A DNA stretch of 64,000 nucleotides from Bacillota bacterium (lineage in GTDB: Bacteria > Bacillota > Clostridia > DSM-8532), in contig JAEYOK010000010.1 of the NCBI GenBank assembly GCA_023411795.1, positions 62,001 to 126,000 on the forward strand, read 5' to 3'. The notes below the pieces were generated by a model. It was not told the origin of the DNA. It made no database searches and saw only the letters and a list, made by a program, of their open reading frames with translations. Within the stretch, counting starts at the first letter, position 1. Each line of letters starts with the position of its first letter. Positions 42,698-52,615 of the stretch are shown here, piece after piece. The position numbers were made by a program, and so were the translations under genes.

Positions 42698-43849
42698 TCA
42701 CTGCTTCATGCTTTGACTGACAACTTGTGTAAATTCGGTCCATGTATAAACTCTTCTGTTTTCTAGGCCAAACATCGAACTATTAATCATAAACGGAATA
42801 ACAAATTCTTGCTTACCTGAACTAAAAAGAGCTATAAAATCCATTCCGTAATTAACATCCGCAACAATTATATCGGAGTTGTAGGTATACCCGGACTTTT
42901 TTATAATATCTCCTATTGCATTGATATCCATTAGTTCCATTAGCTCTGAGCCAATATAAATGCTGTCTGTAAATTCAGTAACAATATAGTGAACTCCACC
43001 AACACTATAGATGATATCCTGACTGGATATAGTAGTATTAGGATTATCATTATCAAATGTATTGACCGCTAAAATCATCTCTATATCGCCATTGTCACTC
43101 ATTAATGGTAATGCCCAGTATCCTTCTTCACTTAGTATCCCATGGTAGTCCTGTGCTTTTTCAAGCTTTTGGGAATCAACGCCGGTTTTTACTAGACTGG
43201 TAAAACGAGTTATACCTTCTTCTTTCAATATCAGTTGTGTTCCTTTTGTTTCATTATATAGGCTTGCTATGGCATTTAAGGATTGATTTGATATTGCTTC
43301 ATCTTGGCTATTGGGTGCATGATTAGCAAGAGAATTCAGAACCAAAACTTTTGCCCGAGCGGTTAATGTAACACCATCGGTGAATTTCGCGATATCTTTT
43401 TCTGTATCTGGTACGGTGGAATCACCCATGTCTTCCGGTGAAGACCCATAAGCTGCATAAAGTTGGTCTTCTTTTGCTTCGGGCATTGGTGTCGGCTCTG
43501 ACATTGGTCCTTCCTCTCCTTGTAAGCTTGTCACTTCACCGGTTGAGGCTTGAGGAGCAATATCGGAAGCACTGTTGTTTTTCATGCGAAGCCCGTTAGT
43601 ATTGATTAATAACACCAACACTAGAGCTCCTGCCGCTAAAGGTGCTCCCAGCTTATATATCCAAGGCATAATTATTTTCGGCCTATTTTTTTGCTTTTCT
43701 TTTGTAATCTCATTCTGACATTTTAATATTGTCTGATTAACAAGATAATCCGAGGCTTTTATGCTCGATAGCCCTGTCTTTAAAGCATCTTTTATCATGT
43801 CATCATCGACTGTATTATTAATCTGTTTTATATTCAATGATTTAGCCAT
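42698..43849 (-). CDS. Membrane-anchored anti-sigma factor for the ECF sigma factor
   Basis: A 383-residue protein. The N-terminal 60 residues are cytoplasmic and would bind the sigma factor; one membrane helix follows (about 66-84, LGAPLAAGALVLVLLI), then a Ser/Pro/Glu linker and an outer domain of about 250 residues that matches no family I recognise. It is encoded with the sigma factor, overlapping its end: ATG 43849 lies inside the last codons, with GGAGGTGAGG as ribosome binding site. A classic zinc-binding H-x-x-x-C-x-x-C motif is absent. The outer domain would sense an envelope signal. Confidence 0.8.
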   Translation of the reverse strand: MAKSLNIKQINNTVDDDMIKDALKTGLSSIKASDYLVNQTILKCQNEITKEKQKNRPKIIMPWIYKLGAPLAAGALVLVLLINTNGLRMKNNSASDIAPQASTGEVTSLQGEEGPMSEPTPMPEAKEDQLYAAYGSSPEDMGDSTVPDTEKDIAKFTDGVTLTARAKVLVLNSLANHAPNSQDEAISNQSLNAIASLYNETKGTQLILKEEGITRFTSLVKTGVDSQKLEKAQDYHGILSEEGYWALPLMSDNGDIEMILAVNTFDNDNPNTTISSQDIIYSVGGVHYIVTEFTDSIYIGSELMELMDINAIGDIIKKSGYTYNSDIIVADVNYGMDFIALFSSGKQEFVIPFMINSSMFGLENRRVYTWTEFTQVVSQSMKQ

Positions 43850-44357
43850 GAGCCTCACCTCCAATCATATCGTGAAGCAACTCTCTAGCTTTGAAGAGTC
43901 TGCTTTTCACTGTTCCCCCCGGAATCTTTAAAACATTAGATATATCATTAACTCCCATCTCCTGATAATAATGAAGATGGATAATTTCCCTGTATTTATC
44001 GGGAAGCTTCATAATAGCATTTATAAGTGCCTGTTTCTCGCTTCTCTTTTCTAAAATGTCCTCTGTATCATTTTCAGAGGAATACGATAAAAAGTCATCA
44101 GTAACAACGACACGCTTTTTCCATGCACTACGCATATAATCTCTGCAAATATTTACAGCAATACTAATAATCCAGGTTTTTTCGCTACTCTCCCTACGAT
44201 AGTTTGAATATGAACGAACAACCCTGAGAAAAGTCTCCTGGTAAACATCCTCTGCCAGTTCTTTTGATTTTAAAATCACTGTGGCAATCCTTAGTACATC
44301 ATTGCCGTATTCCTCAACAAGTCGGGTTATCTCACTTGTCATTTCCGAAGGAGTCAA
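43842..44357 (-). CDS. ECF-type RNA polymerase sigma factor
   Basis: A 171-residue extracytoplasmic-function sigma factor: region 2 (AEDVYQETFLRVVRSYSNYRRESSEKTWIISIAVNICRDYMRSAWKK, about 36-82) and region 4 (PDKYREIIHLHYYQEMGVNDISNVLKIPGGTVKSRLFKARELL, about 118-160). The TTG start at 44357 follows GGAGGGAGG by eight bases. It is followed by its anti-sigma factor with an eight-base overlap. A TGAACC-CGTC promoter upstream suggests autoregulation. Confidence 0.94.
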   Translation of the reverse strand: MTPSEMTSEITRLVEEYGNDVLRIATVILKSKELAEDVYQETFLRVVRSYSNYRRESSEKTWIISIAVNICRDYMRSAWKKRVVVTDDFLSYSSENDTEDILEKRSEKQALINAIMKLPDKYREIIHLHYYQEMGVNDISNVLKIPGGTVKSRLFKARELLHDMIGGEAHG

Positions 44358-44386
44358 TTTATCTGCCTCCCTCCTTCATTATATTT

Positions 44387-44411
44387 GACGAAACATATTT
44401 GTTTTGGTTCA
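44387..44411 (-). promoter_or_regulatory. Candidate autoregulatory ECF promoter inside an inverted repeat
   Basis: On the minus strand TGAACC (44411-44406) and CGTC (44390-44387) are spaced as in ECF promoters (AAC, 16 bases, CGTC). The same stretch lies within a perfect 11-bp inverted repeat, GAAACATATTT / AAATATGTTTC (44390-44400 and 44420-44430). Confidence 0.45.
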
Positions 44412-44434
44412 CCACATATAAATATGTTTCTAAT

Positions 44435-44459
44435 AAAAAAGTCGTTTAACGACTTTTTA
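44435..44459. terminator. Perfect hairpin in the sigma factor/gltX divergent gap
   Basis: AAAAAGTCGT-TTA-ACGACTTTTT forms a 10-bp perfect stem with poly-A and poly-T flanks. It lies between divergent genes, so it cannot end either; it might separate transcripts or attenuate one from further upstream. Confidence 0.5.
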
Positions 44460-44629
44460 CACTAAAATCAATTATACTTGAATAGTGATTTATTTAAAAG
44501 CATTAATCATGTATAATAATAGAAGCTTAATTATTGATAAATCTATATTCATAATACTAAAACTGATTAATGGGGTTAATAATCCTTAGTGGTTATACCT
44601 TCAAAGTTAATTCGGAAGGAAAGATATTT

Positions 44630-46102
44630 ATGCAACGTCAGGTAAGAACACGCTACGCGCCAAGCCCAACCGGATATATGCATGTTGGGAATTTAAGAAC
44701 CGCCCTTTATGAGTATCTGATAGCAAAATCCCAAAACGGAAAGTTTATTTTGCGTATTGAGGATACGGATCAGGAACGTTTAGTCGAGGGCGCTGTTGAT
44801 GTAATCTATAACACACTTAAGCTTTGTGGAATGCAGCATGATGAAGGCCCTGATATAGGAGGACCTTATGCCCCATATGTACAAAGTGAGAGGAAAAACA
44901 CATATAAGCCTTATGCTGAGGAATTGGTCGAAAAGGGACACGCATATTATTGTTTTTGTCCCAAAGAAAGGCTTGATGCTCTGCGTGCAGAGGCTGAGGC
45001 TAAAAATCAGACCTTTATGTATGACCGTCACTGCTGTAAGCTTTCCAAGGCCGAAGTTGAGGAAAAGCTCAAAAGCGGTGAGCCCTATGTTATTCGTCAG
45101 AAAATGCCTCGTGAAGGCACAACTACATTTGAAGATGCAGTATATGGGCCTATTACTATTGAAAACAATATGCTGGAGGATCAAATCCTTCTAAAAAGCG
45201 ACGGACTTCCCACATATAATTTTGCCAATGTTATAGACGACCATCTTATGGACATCACCCATGTTGTAAGAGGGAGCGAGTACCTGTCTTCTACCCCCAA
45301 ATACAATCTGCTTTATGATGCTTTCGGCTGGGATATACCGGTCTATGTTCATCTTCCCCTTATAGTAAAGCCCGACGGATCTAAAATTTCAAAACGTAAG
45401 GGGGACTCGACCTTCGAGGATCTTTACAGAATGGGGTATCTGGTTGAAGCAATAATCAATTATATTGCTCTTTTGGGGTGGTCACCCGATTCAAATCAGG
45501 AGATTTTTTCCCTCAGTGAGCTGGAAAAAGCGTTTAATATCAACCATATAAGCAAATCGCCTTCATCCTTCGACATGGATAAACTTAAATGGTTTAATGC
45601 ACAATATATAAGAGCTTTGAGCCCCGAAAGATTTTATGAGTTGGCTCTGCCTCACCTAACTGAAGCAATAGTAAGTAAGAATGTTGATTTGATGAAAGTA
45701 AGCAAATTATTGCAAGGAAGAACAGAGGTTCTCACAGAAATTCCTTCAAAAGTTGGCTTCTTTAATGAACTGTGTGATTACGATCTTAACATTTATGTTC
45801 ATAAGAAGATGAAAACTACGCTGGAAAATTCCCTTGAGAGCTTAAAGGCAGCACTACCTGTCCTTGAGGAAATTGAAGACTGGAATGAGCAAAATCTCCA
45901 TGACAGTCTTTTATCTCTGGTTGAAAAGCTCGGAATAAAGAATGGACAAATGTTATGGCCTGTCCGCACAGCTATTTCAGGTTGGGAAGTTACCCCCGGT
46001 GGAGCCATTGAAATTGCCGATATACTTGGTAAGGCCGAGAGCCTTAGAAGAATTGAAATTGGCATAGAAAGACTTGAAAGCGCAATATCTTCTGCTCAAT
46101 AG
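44630..46102 (+). CDS. gltX: Glutamyl-tRNA synthetase
   Basis: A class I synthetase of 490 residues. The HIGH-equivalent is [16 protein letters not shown] (about 11-26) and the KMSKS-equivalent is SKRKG near residue 251. Other marks are [14 protein letters not shown] and the C-terminal anticodon-binding region. ATG 44630 has GGAAGGAAAG upstream and begins [15 protein letters not shown]; the frame extends 5' to 44570 without a start signal. It is monocistronic, ended by a strong terminator. Whether it is the discriminating or non-discriminating form cannot be read here. Confidence 0.95.
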   Translation: MQRQVRTRYAPSPTGYMHVGNLRTALYEYLIAKSQNGKFILRIEDTDQERLVEGAVDVIYNTLKLCGMQHDEGPDIGGPYAPYVQSERKNTYKPYAEELVEKGHAYYCFCPKERLDALRAEAEAKNQTFMYDRHCCKLSKAEVEEKLKSGEPYVIRQKMPREGTTTFEDAVYGPITIENNMLEDQILLKSDGLPTYNFANVIDDHLMDITHVVRGSEYLSSTPKYNLLYDAFGWDIPVYVHLPLIVKPDGSKISKRKGDSTFEDLYRMGYLVEAIINYIALLGWSPDSNQEIFSLSELEKAFNINHISKSPSSFDMDKLKWFNAQYIRALSPERFYELALPHLTEAIVSKNVDLMKVSKLLQGRTEVLTEIPSKVGFFNELCDYDLNIYVHKKMKTTLENSLESLKAALPVLEEIEDWNEQNLHDSLLSLVEKLGIKNGQMLWPVRTAISGWEVTPGGAIEIADILGKAESLRRIEIGIERLESAISSAQ

Positions 46103-46125
46103 AATTTAACTTAATGATAATCACA

Positions 46126-46157
46126 AATACCCCCGAATTTAGTTTCGGAGGTATTTT
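46126..46157 (+). terminator. gltX terminator
   Basis: AATACCCCCGAA and TTCGGAGGTATT form a 12-bp stem with one mismatch, followed by TTTTTT, 24 bases after the gltX stop. Confidence 0.85.
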
Positions 46158-46194
46158 TTCTTGTGAATTATTCTGATTTAACGCTGGAGGCTAT

Positions 46195-46953
46195 CTATTC
46201 ATCCTGCTTTGCATGAACAACCAGCCTATGTGAGCCGACACCCGGAGGATCGCATGTAAATACCGTTAGGATTTTATCTGTGTCATTTCTATTAAGAATA
46301 GAAAAATCATCCGGCTCGATAATCAGGGATTTATAAACTGTATAGTTTAATGTCTTTGTTTTTGTCTGTATGGTAATCTTATCTCCTATTTCAAGCTCAT
46401 TTAGTCGGTTTAGATACTTACCGAAGGTATAACTTCTGTGCCCTGCTAAAACGCAGTTACCTATTTCGTCTAAATTACTAGTATTAGTCATTCTTCCTGC
46501 AGCAACAGAAAGGGTTGCATCATCGGTTCCGTCCATTATAAGCATTTTAACATCAATATCCGGTATTATCAGAATTCCGATGGTTCGCTTTTGCATTTCT
46601 TCTTTCGACATCTTAGGCTTTTTAGTAGGTTGAGGCGAAGCCGTTTCCTCCGAAGGGATAGATGTCTCTGTAGGTTCCTGATTAATAGGGTCATCAATAG
46701 AAGGCTCTGTTATAGGGCTTTCGGACGGTTGAGATGGAATAAAGAATGGATCCACATCTTCTATCTCCATTGACTCTACATCACTTACGATAGATTCTGA
46801 TTGTTTTAAAAACTGTTCAATAATATCATCATTCCGCTTGGTATTAAAATAGGTTTTTATTATGGGAACTAAGACCAGAAGCAAACCAGTTGTCAATAAA
46901 AGTGTTGATAGAATAACTCTAATGTTTATTTTTGGTTTTCTGCCTTCGGACAT
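46195..46953 (-). CDS. Class D sortase
   Basis: A 252-residue membrane-anchored transpeptidase. One N-terminal helix (about 12-30) is followed by a Ser/Pro/Glu/Thr-rich linker (about 60-115) and the sortase domain (about 122-252). The catalytic residues are visible: His in LAGHRSYTFGKYLNRL (about 170), Cys in VFTCDPPG (about 234) and Arg in SHRLVVHA (about 244). No substrate with an LPxTG-like sorting signal is encoded in this window. It follows rarA on the same strand only in the sense that it lies downstream of it, 14 bases away, so it may be the last gene of that unit. Confidence 0.88.
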   Translation of the reverse strand: MSEGRKPKINIRVILSTLLLTTGLLLVLVPIIKTYFNTKRNDDIIEQFLKQSESIVSDVESMEIEDVDPFFIPSQPSESPITEPSIDDPINQEPTETSIPSEETASPQPTKKPKMSKEEMQKRTIGILIIPDIDVKMLIMDGTDDATLSVAAGRMTNTSNLDEIGNCVLAGHRSYTFGKYLNRLNELEIGDKITIQTKTKTLNYTVYKSLIIEPDDFSILNRNDTDKILTVFTCDPPGVGSHRLVVHAKQDE

Positions 46954-46967
46954 AATAATTCATCCCC

Positions 46968-48275
46968 TTAGTTTTCTATATGGTTTTTATTATTTCTGCG
47001 TTTTTCCAGCCAGTCCTTTATTTTTGCCTCATATCCGTTTCCTGTAGGTTCGTAATAATATGTCCCTCTCATTTCTTCGGGCATATATTCCATATCATCG
47101 ACTATATTGCCCGGGAAACTATGAGCATATTTATAGCCCACACCATAACCAAGGCTCTCCATTCCCCTAGCCGCTGCGTTCCTAAGATGCATGGGGGCTT
47201 CCCCGGTATTTTTATGTTCCACATCGTATAAAGCTTTATCAAGAGCTTTATACGCAGAATTGGACTTAGGGCTTGTGGCTATGGTAACAGCTGCATGGGC
47301 GAGTAGTATTCTGGCTTCAGGCATTCCAATCATATGAACTGCCTGAGATGCTGCAACTGCAACTAAAAGTGCGTTTGGATTAGCCATTCCCACATCCTCT
47401 GAAGCACAAATCATTATCCTACGGGCCAAAAATTCCGGATCCTCACCGGCATACAGAGCCTTTGCCAGATATAAAAGTGTAGCATCCGGATCGCTTCCTC
47501 GCATAGATTTAATAAATGCACTTATATTATCGTAATGTTGTTCTGACGACTTGTCAAATCTTATAGATTTTTTCTGTATACAATCCATTATCACTTCAGT
47601 TGTTATCTTGTAAAAACCTTCATTGTTCATGTCCGTCGTAAGAACAGCTAACTCCAATGCATTAAGAGCAATTCGAGCGTCACCTGCCGACATATCGGCA
47701 AGAAGTGATATAGCTTGATGGCTGATATCTATCTTAAGATTGCCAAGTCCTCTTTCCTTATCCTCCACCGCCATTTTAACTATCTTTTCAATGTGCTCTT
47801 TCCTAAGCGGTTCCAACATAAACACAGTGGAACGAGAAATCAGCGCTTTATTTACTTCAAAAAAAGGATTTTCCGTGGTCGCTCCAATTAAAACGACTGT
47901 ACCGTCCTCAACATGAGGTAAAAGCGCATCCTGTTGAGCTTTATTAAATCGGTGTATTTCATCTACAAACAGAACCGATTTGCCGTTAGGATTCATAAAT
48001 GCATTTTGAGTATCCTCAACAACCTGCTTTATGTCCTTTACCCCTGCTGTTACCGCATTAAGCTTAAAGAAAGTAGCCTTGGTAGTATTGGCAATAATTC
48101 TGGCAATAGATGTTTTACCCGTACCGGGAGGCCCAAATAAAATAATAGAAGATATTTTATCTGCCTGAATCATTCGGTTCAACAGCTTCCCGTCGCCGAT
48201 AATATGCTCTTGTCCTACAAAATCATCAAGATTCCGAGGTGACATCCGAAATGCCAACGGTTCCTTCTTCGACAT
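46968..48275 (-). CDS. rarA: Replication-associated recombination protein A (RarA/MgsA)
   Basis: An AAA+ ATPase of about 435 residues related to clamp loaders and acting at stalled replication forks. Walker A GPPGTGKTS (about 46-54), Walker B VLFVDEIHRFN (about 97-107), sensor 1 IGATTENP and the C-terminal domain GEAPMHLRNA are all present. The preferred start is ATG 48275 (MSKKEPLAFRMSPRNLDDFVGQEH), which fits the family and overlaps the end of trmD by 50 bases in a different frame; a more upstream ATG at 48323 overlaps further. The ribosome binding site is weak, so reinitiation after trmD is likely. Confidence 0.92.
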   Translation of the reverse strand: MSKKEPLAFRMSPRNLDDFVGQEHIIGDGKLLNRMIQADKISSIILFGPPGTGKTSIARIIANTTKATFFKLNAVTAGVKDIKQVVEDTQNAFMNPNGKSVLFVDEIHRFNKAQQDALLPHVEDGTVVLIGATTENPFFEVNKALISRSTVFMLEPLRKEHIEKIVKMAVEDKERGLGNLKIDISHQAISLLADMSAGDARIALNALELAVLTTDMNNEGFYKITTEVIMDCIQKKSIRFDKSSEQHYDNISAFIKSMRGSDPDATLLYLAKALYAGEDPEFLARRIMICASEDVGMANPNALLVAVAASQAVHMIGMPEARILLAHAAVTIATSPKSNSAYKALDKALYDVEHKNTGEAPMHLRNAAARGMESLGYGVGYKYAHSFPGNIVDDMEYMPEEMRGTYYYEPTGNGYEAKIKDWLEKRRNNKNHIEN

Positions 48276-49038
48276 TTTTAGTACCAGCCTTTTTCCTTCT
48301 CTTACGCTTTGGCAGTAAGCCATACGCTTCTAAAACCTTCTCATGATTATCATTATCGTATTTCTCAAACATATCCGGTCGCTTTGCCCGTGTTCTTTCA
48401 AGCATTTGTAAAAATCGCCATTTCTCTATATTGGCGTGATGCCCCGACACCAATATCTCCGGGACAGCTCTTCCATTGAATTCAGGAGGTCTGGTATACT
48501 GTGGAAACTCTAAAAGACCACTATAATGCGATTCATTTGAATATGAATCTTCCGAGCTTAAAACTCCGTCCACAAGCCGGCTAACGCAATCAATCAAGAC
48601 CATTGCTGGTAACTCTCCACCGGTTAACACATAATCACCGATTGAGATTTCCTCATCAACAATTTCTTCAATAATTCTTTCGTCAATACCCTCATAATGA
48701 CCGCACAATATCACCAGATGTTCTTCATTTTTAAGTCTCTGGGCGGTTTCTTGAGTAAGCAAAGCTCCTTGAGGGCTCATATAGATTGTTCTGGGTTTTT
48801 TAGGACTTTGTTTAACAATATGTTCCCAGGCGTCATAAATAGGCTGGGGCGTCATTACCATTCCGGCTCCTCCGCCATAGGGGTAATCGTCAACCTTTTT
48901 ATGCTTGTCTAAAGAAAAATCACGGATATTTAATGTGTTAACCGTTATTATTCCCTTTTCCCTTGCTCTGCCTATTATGCTCTCATTTAGAAATCTATCG
49001 ATGCTCTCCGGAAAGAGGGTCAATACGTCAAACCTCAT
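48226..49038 (-). CDS. trmD: tRNA (guanine-37-N1) methyltransferase
   Basis: A 270-residue SPOUT methyltransferase that methylates G37 of tRNA with SAM. The trefoil-knot residues are in LCGHYEGIDERI (about 112), SIGDYVLTGGELPAM (about 131) and LEFPQYTRP (about 175). About 30 C-terminal residues after PKRKRRKKA are an extension beyond the usual end, and this part overlaps rarA. ATG 49038 has GGAGGG upstream and overlaps the rimM end by 11 bases. The usual downstream rplS is absent. Confidence 0.95.
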   Translation of the reverse strand: MRFDVLTLFPESIDRFLNESIIGRAREKGIITVNTLNIRDFSLDKHKKVDDYPYGGGAGMVMTPQPIYDAWEHIVKQSPKKPRTIYMSPQGALLTQETAQRLKNEEHLVILCGHYEGIDERIIEEIVDEEISIGDYVLTGGELPAMVLIDCVSRLVDGVLSSEDSYSNESHYSGLLEFPQYTRPPEFNGRAVPEILVSGHHANIEKWRFLQMLERTRAKRPDMFEKYDNDNHEKVLEAYGLLPKRKRRKKAGTKNVEEGTVGISDVTSES

Positions 49039-49540
49039 CAATTAAACCCTCCGGAATCCTTACCTGCATGCGCCTGCCTTCAATATCAACATTTTCAACC
49101 ACAGATTTCAGTGCCGGAAGAAGAAGTTCCTTCTTATTCTTATCAGTAATTATATAAACATCATTGCTGCCGGTTTCCAATACATCAGTAAGGATACCTA
49201 ATAAATTATCATCTTCATAGACCTCGATGCCAATGATATCACAAATAAAAAATTCATCATCTTCAAGGGGTTTGGCATGCTTGCGGTGAACTAAAAGCTC
49301 CTGACCTTTAAACTTTTCTGCTTCATCCATGCTATCGACACCCTTTAGAGTAATCAGCACGAAATCTTTATGGATTCTACAATTAAGAACTCTGTACTCC
49401 TTATAAATCCCATCATGATTAACGCTGACGAAAAGGAGATAATCAAATCTTGATATATCCGAGGTTATAGGCATAACCTTAAGTTCTCCTTTTACACCAT
49501 GGGTGTTAACAACCTTGCCAACAGCTAAATACTCGTTCAT
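49028..49540 (-). CDS. rimM: 16S rRNA processing protein RimM
   Basis: A 170-residue ribosome maturation factor that helps assemble the 30S head with ribosomal protein S19. The N-terminal RimM domain (YLAVGKVVNTHGVKGELKVMP, about 4-24) and the C-terminal PRC-barrel (about 95-168, EFFICDIIGIEVYEDDNLLGILTDVLETGSNDVYII) are intact. The end overlaps trmD. The usual upstream rpsP and KH-domain genes are absent; yajC lies there instead, separated by a terminator. Confidence 0.94.
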   Translation of the reverse strand: MNEYLAVGKVVNTHGVKGELKVMPITSDISRFDYLLFVSVNHDGIYKEYRVLNCRIHKDFVLITLKGVDSMDEAEKFKGQELLVHRKHAKPLEDDEFFICDIIGIEVYEDDNLLGILTDVLETGSNDVYIITDKNKKELLLPALKSVVENVDIEGRRMQVRIPEGLIDEV

Positions 49541-49586
49541 AGAAAATTCCTCAACTAAACAATAAATATATCTACTTAATACTTAA

Positions 49587-49609
49587 AATCCCCGGCTTCA
49601 CCGGGGATT
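49587..49609 (-). terminator. Terminator between yajC and rimM
   Basis: AATCCCCGG-CTTCA-CCGGGGATT: a perfect 9-bp GC-rich stem. On the minus strand the run TTTTAAGT follows, so it ends the yajC transcript. Confidence 0.85.
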
Positions 49610-49626
49610 CTTTACTTATAAGTTGC

Positions 49627-49983
49627 TTATGATTGTAACGGTTTAATTACATCCTTGATGGCCCATTTTTTTACGGTTACTTTAGTACGTTCAACACTTG
49701 TTTCAAAAGTTATCTCATCATCTTTGATATTTACTATTTTTCCGACCAGTCCGCCTATGGTAATGATCTGATCACCAACTATGGCACTTCCGATGGTTTC
49801 TCTCAGCTTTTTCTCTTTTTTCTTCTGAGGAACGATCATAATAACATACATCAAAGCCAATGGCACTATTAAAATTAGCATTGATAACCAGCTTCCTGCA
49901 CCGCTAAGTTCTGCTCCAGAAGCATTGGGGTCTACAGCAGCCGTATCTGCTGCAAATGACAATAGACTAGATAGAAAATTCAT
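49627..49983 (-). CDS. yajC: Sec translocase accessory subunit YajC
   Basis: A 118-residue protein. One membrane helix (about 31-48, WLSMLILIVPLALMYVIMI) is followed by PQKKKEKKLRETIGSAIVGDQIITIGGLVGKIVNIKDDEITFE, the conserved YajC cytoplasmic domain. It helps the SecDF-YajC complex. An Ala/Asp-rich N-terminus of 28 residues precedes the helix. It lies 158 bases downstream of tgt, the usual neighbour, but secD and secF are not present here. Confidence 0.92.
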   Translation of the reverse strand: MNFLSSLLSFAADTAAVDPNASGAELSGAGSWLSMLILIVPLALMYVIMIVPQKKKEKKLRETIGSAIVGDQIITIGGLVGKIVNIKDDEITFETSVERTKVTVKKWAIKDVIKPLQS

Positions 49984-50141
49984 TGAAAACCTCCGTAATT
50001 AAAACTGTATTTCACAAAATAGATATTTAAGCTCTGTTGTCCGTCTCTAATAATTCTGCCACTACGAAGCCAATAATATCCTAATCGTTATTATATATTA
50101 TTTATCTGCGATTAGCAAATAAAGTACATTAAAAATAATAC

Positions 50142-51326
<1,185 letters not shown>

Positions 51327-51366
51327 TTAAACAATCATATCATATTTCAAACAAAATCCAAACAAA

Positions 51367-52386
51367 TCAATTATAATTCCTGAACGCTTTAATACCGGCA
51401 TCATGGGCAGCTATAAGCCTGTCACACTGCCTATCCCATTCTTCATCAAGCCATAAGAGCTCCGGATGATTTATGTACCAGTCGATAGTCTTCTTCAATC
51501 CCTCACGTATGGGTGTTGTGGCTTTAAAATCAGGGACCAGGCCTTTAACCTTGGAATTGTCAAAATAAACACTATACATTTTATCACCCACCAGCTCACT
51601 ATGAAGCTCTGGTATGCATGCGGTAATAAAATCTGTTGATATATGAACAATATTGGCTGTCACCCCTATAGATTCTCCTATGAGATTAGTTATCTGGTTC
51701 CAGGTAAGAGCCTCGTCTGAGGTAATATTAAAGTCTTCCCCTATTGCTTTTGGGTGTCCCATAATTCCTACAAAAGCCTTGGCAAAATCCGAGTTATGAG
51801 TCAAAACCCATAATGAGGTGCCATCCCCTGGTACTATAACCTTCTTTCCTCTCTTAATACGCTCAACCACGCTCCATCTGCTCTTACGACTATTAATTAT
51901 ACATGGAATAAGAGTATTGCCATAGGTATGGGATGGACGCACAACTGTAGCAGGAAAGCCGTTTTGTCTGTATTCGTTAAACAATAGTTCCTCGCAAGCA
52001 ATTTTATTGCGAGAATACTCCCAGAATGGATTTTTCAGCGGTGTTTTTTCTGATATTAAAAAGCTCTCTACAGGCTTTTGATATGCTGATGCCGAGCTTA
52101 TGAATATATATTGATTTGTTTTCCCTCTGAACAATCGCAAATCGGTCTCTATATGGTCAGGTGTATAAGCAATCCAGTTTACAACAACATCAAAGGAATG
52201 TCCTTTTAGCAATTCGCGGGCTTCCTTTTCATTTCTTATATCGCCCTGTATTATTTTCGCTCCATCTGGAATAAACTCCTTCTGCTTATTCCTGTTAAAC
52301 AAATATAAATCTATTCCCTTTTCAAGAGCTAATTTTGATACGGCAGTACTGATAACACCTGTTCCACCAATAAAAAGTACCTTCAT
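51367..52386 (-). CDS. NAD-dependent epimerase/dehydratase family protein
   Basis: A 339-residue extended SDR protein. The Rossmann motif is VLFIGGTGVISTAVSKLA (about 3-20); the catalytic Ser/Tyr-x-x-x-Lys site is SSASAYQKP with YSRNKIACE (Tyr and Lys about 124-128). Substrate segments such as VVRPSHTYG are present. It could act on a nucleotide sugar, or be of the type that reduces mRNA-binding or atypical substrates; there is no direct clue. The gene stands alone between tgt and the LysM gene. Confidence 0.8.
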   Translation of the reverse strand: MKVLFIGGTGVISTAVSKLALEKGIDLYLFNRNKQKEFIPDGAKIIQGDIRNEKEARELLKGHSFDVVVNWIAYTPDHIETDLRLFRGKTNQYIFISSASAYQKPVESFLISEKTPLKNPFWEYSRNKIACEELLFNEYRQNGFPATVVRPSHTYGNTLIPCIINSRKSRWSVVERIKRGKKVIVPGDGTSLWVLTHNSDFAKAFVGIMGHPKAIGEDFNITSDEALTWNQITNLIGESIGVTANIVHISTDFITACIPELHSELVGDKMYSVYFDNSKVKGLVPDFKATTPIREGLKKTIDWYINHPELLWLDEEWDRQCDRLIAAHDAGIKAFRNYN

Positions 52387-52524
52387 TTAACCCTCCTAAA
52401 GTAATTTATAGCTGTTTTTTTCTTCTGATTTAATTATACACTTGTATCATTTATTATGAAAGGTTTCCTGTTAAGCTAAGCCAAGGAGCCAATGAGTTTA
52501 GGATAGTTCTTTTGACCCAAATAT

Positions 52525-52584
52525 AAATCCTGTTCATTTGACTCAAGTTACTGATACAGTTTGCTTGATTACTGAACAGGATTT
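52525..52584 (-). terminator. Terminator-like inverted repeat after the LysM gene
   Basis: AAATCCTGTTCA (52525-52536) and TGAACAGGATTT (52573-52584) are a perfect 12-bp pair with a 36-base loop, 31 bases after the stop of the LysM gene on the minus strand. Confidence 0.6.
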
Positions 52585-52615
52585 ATTGATTCAGTTATTG
52601 ATAGTGATAATAAAA

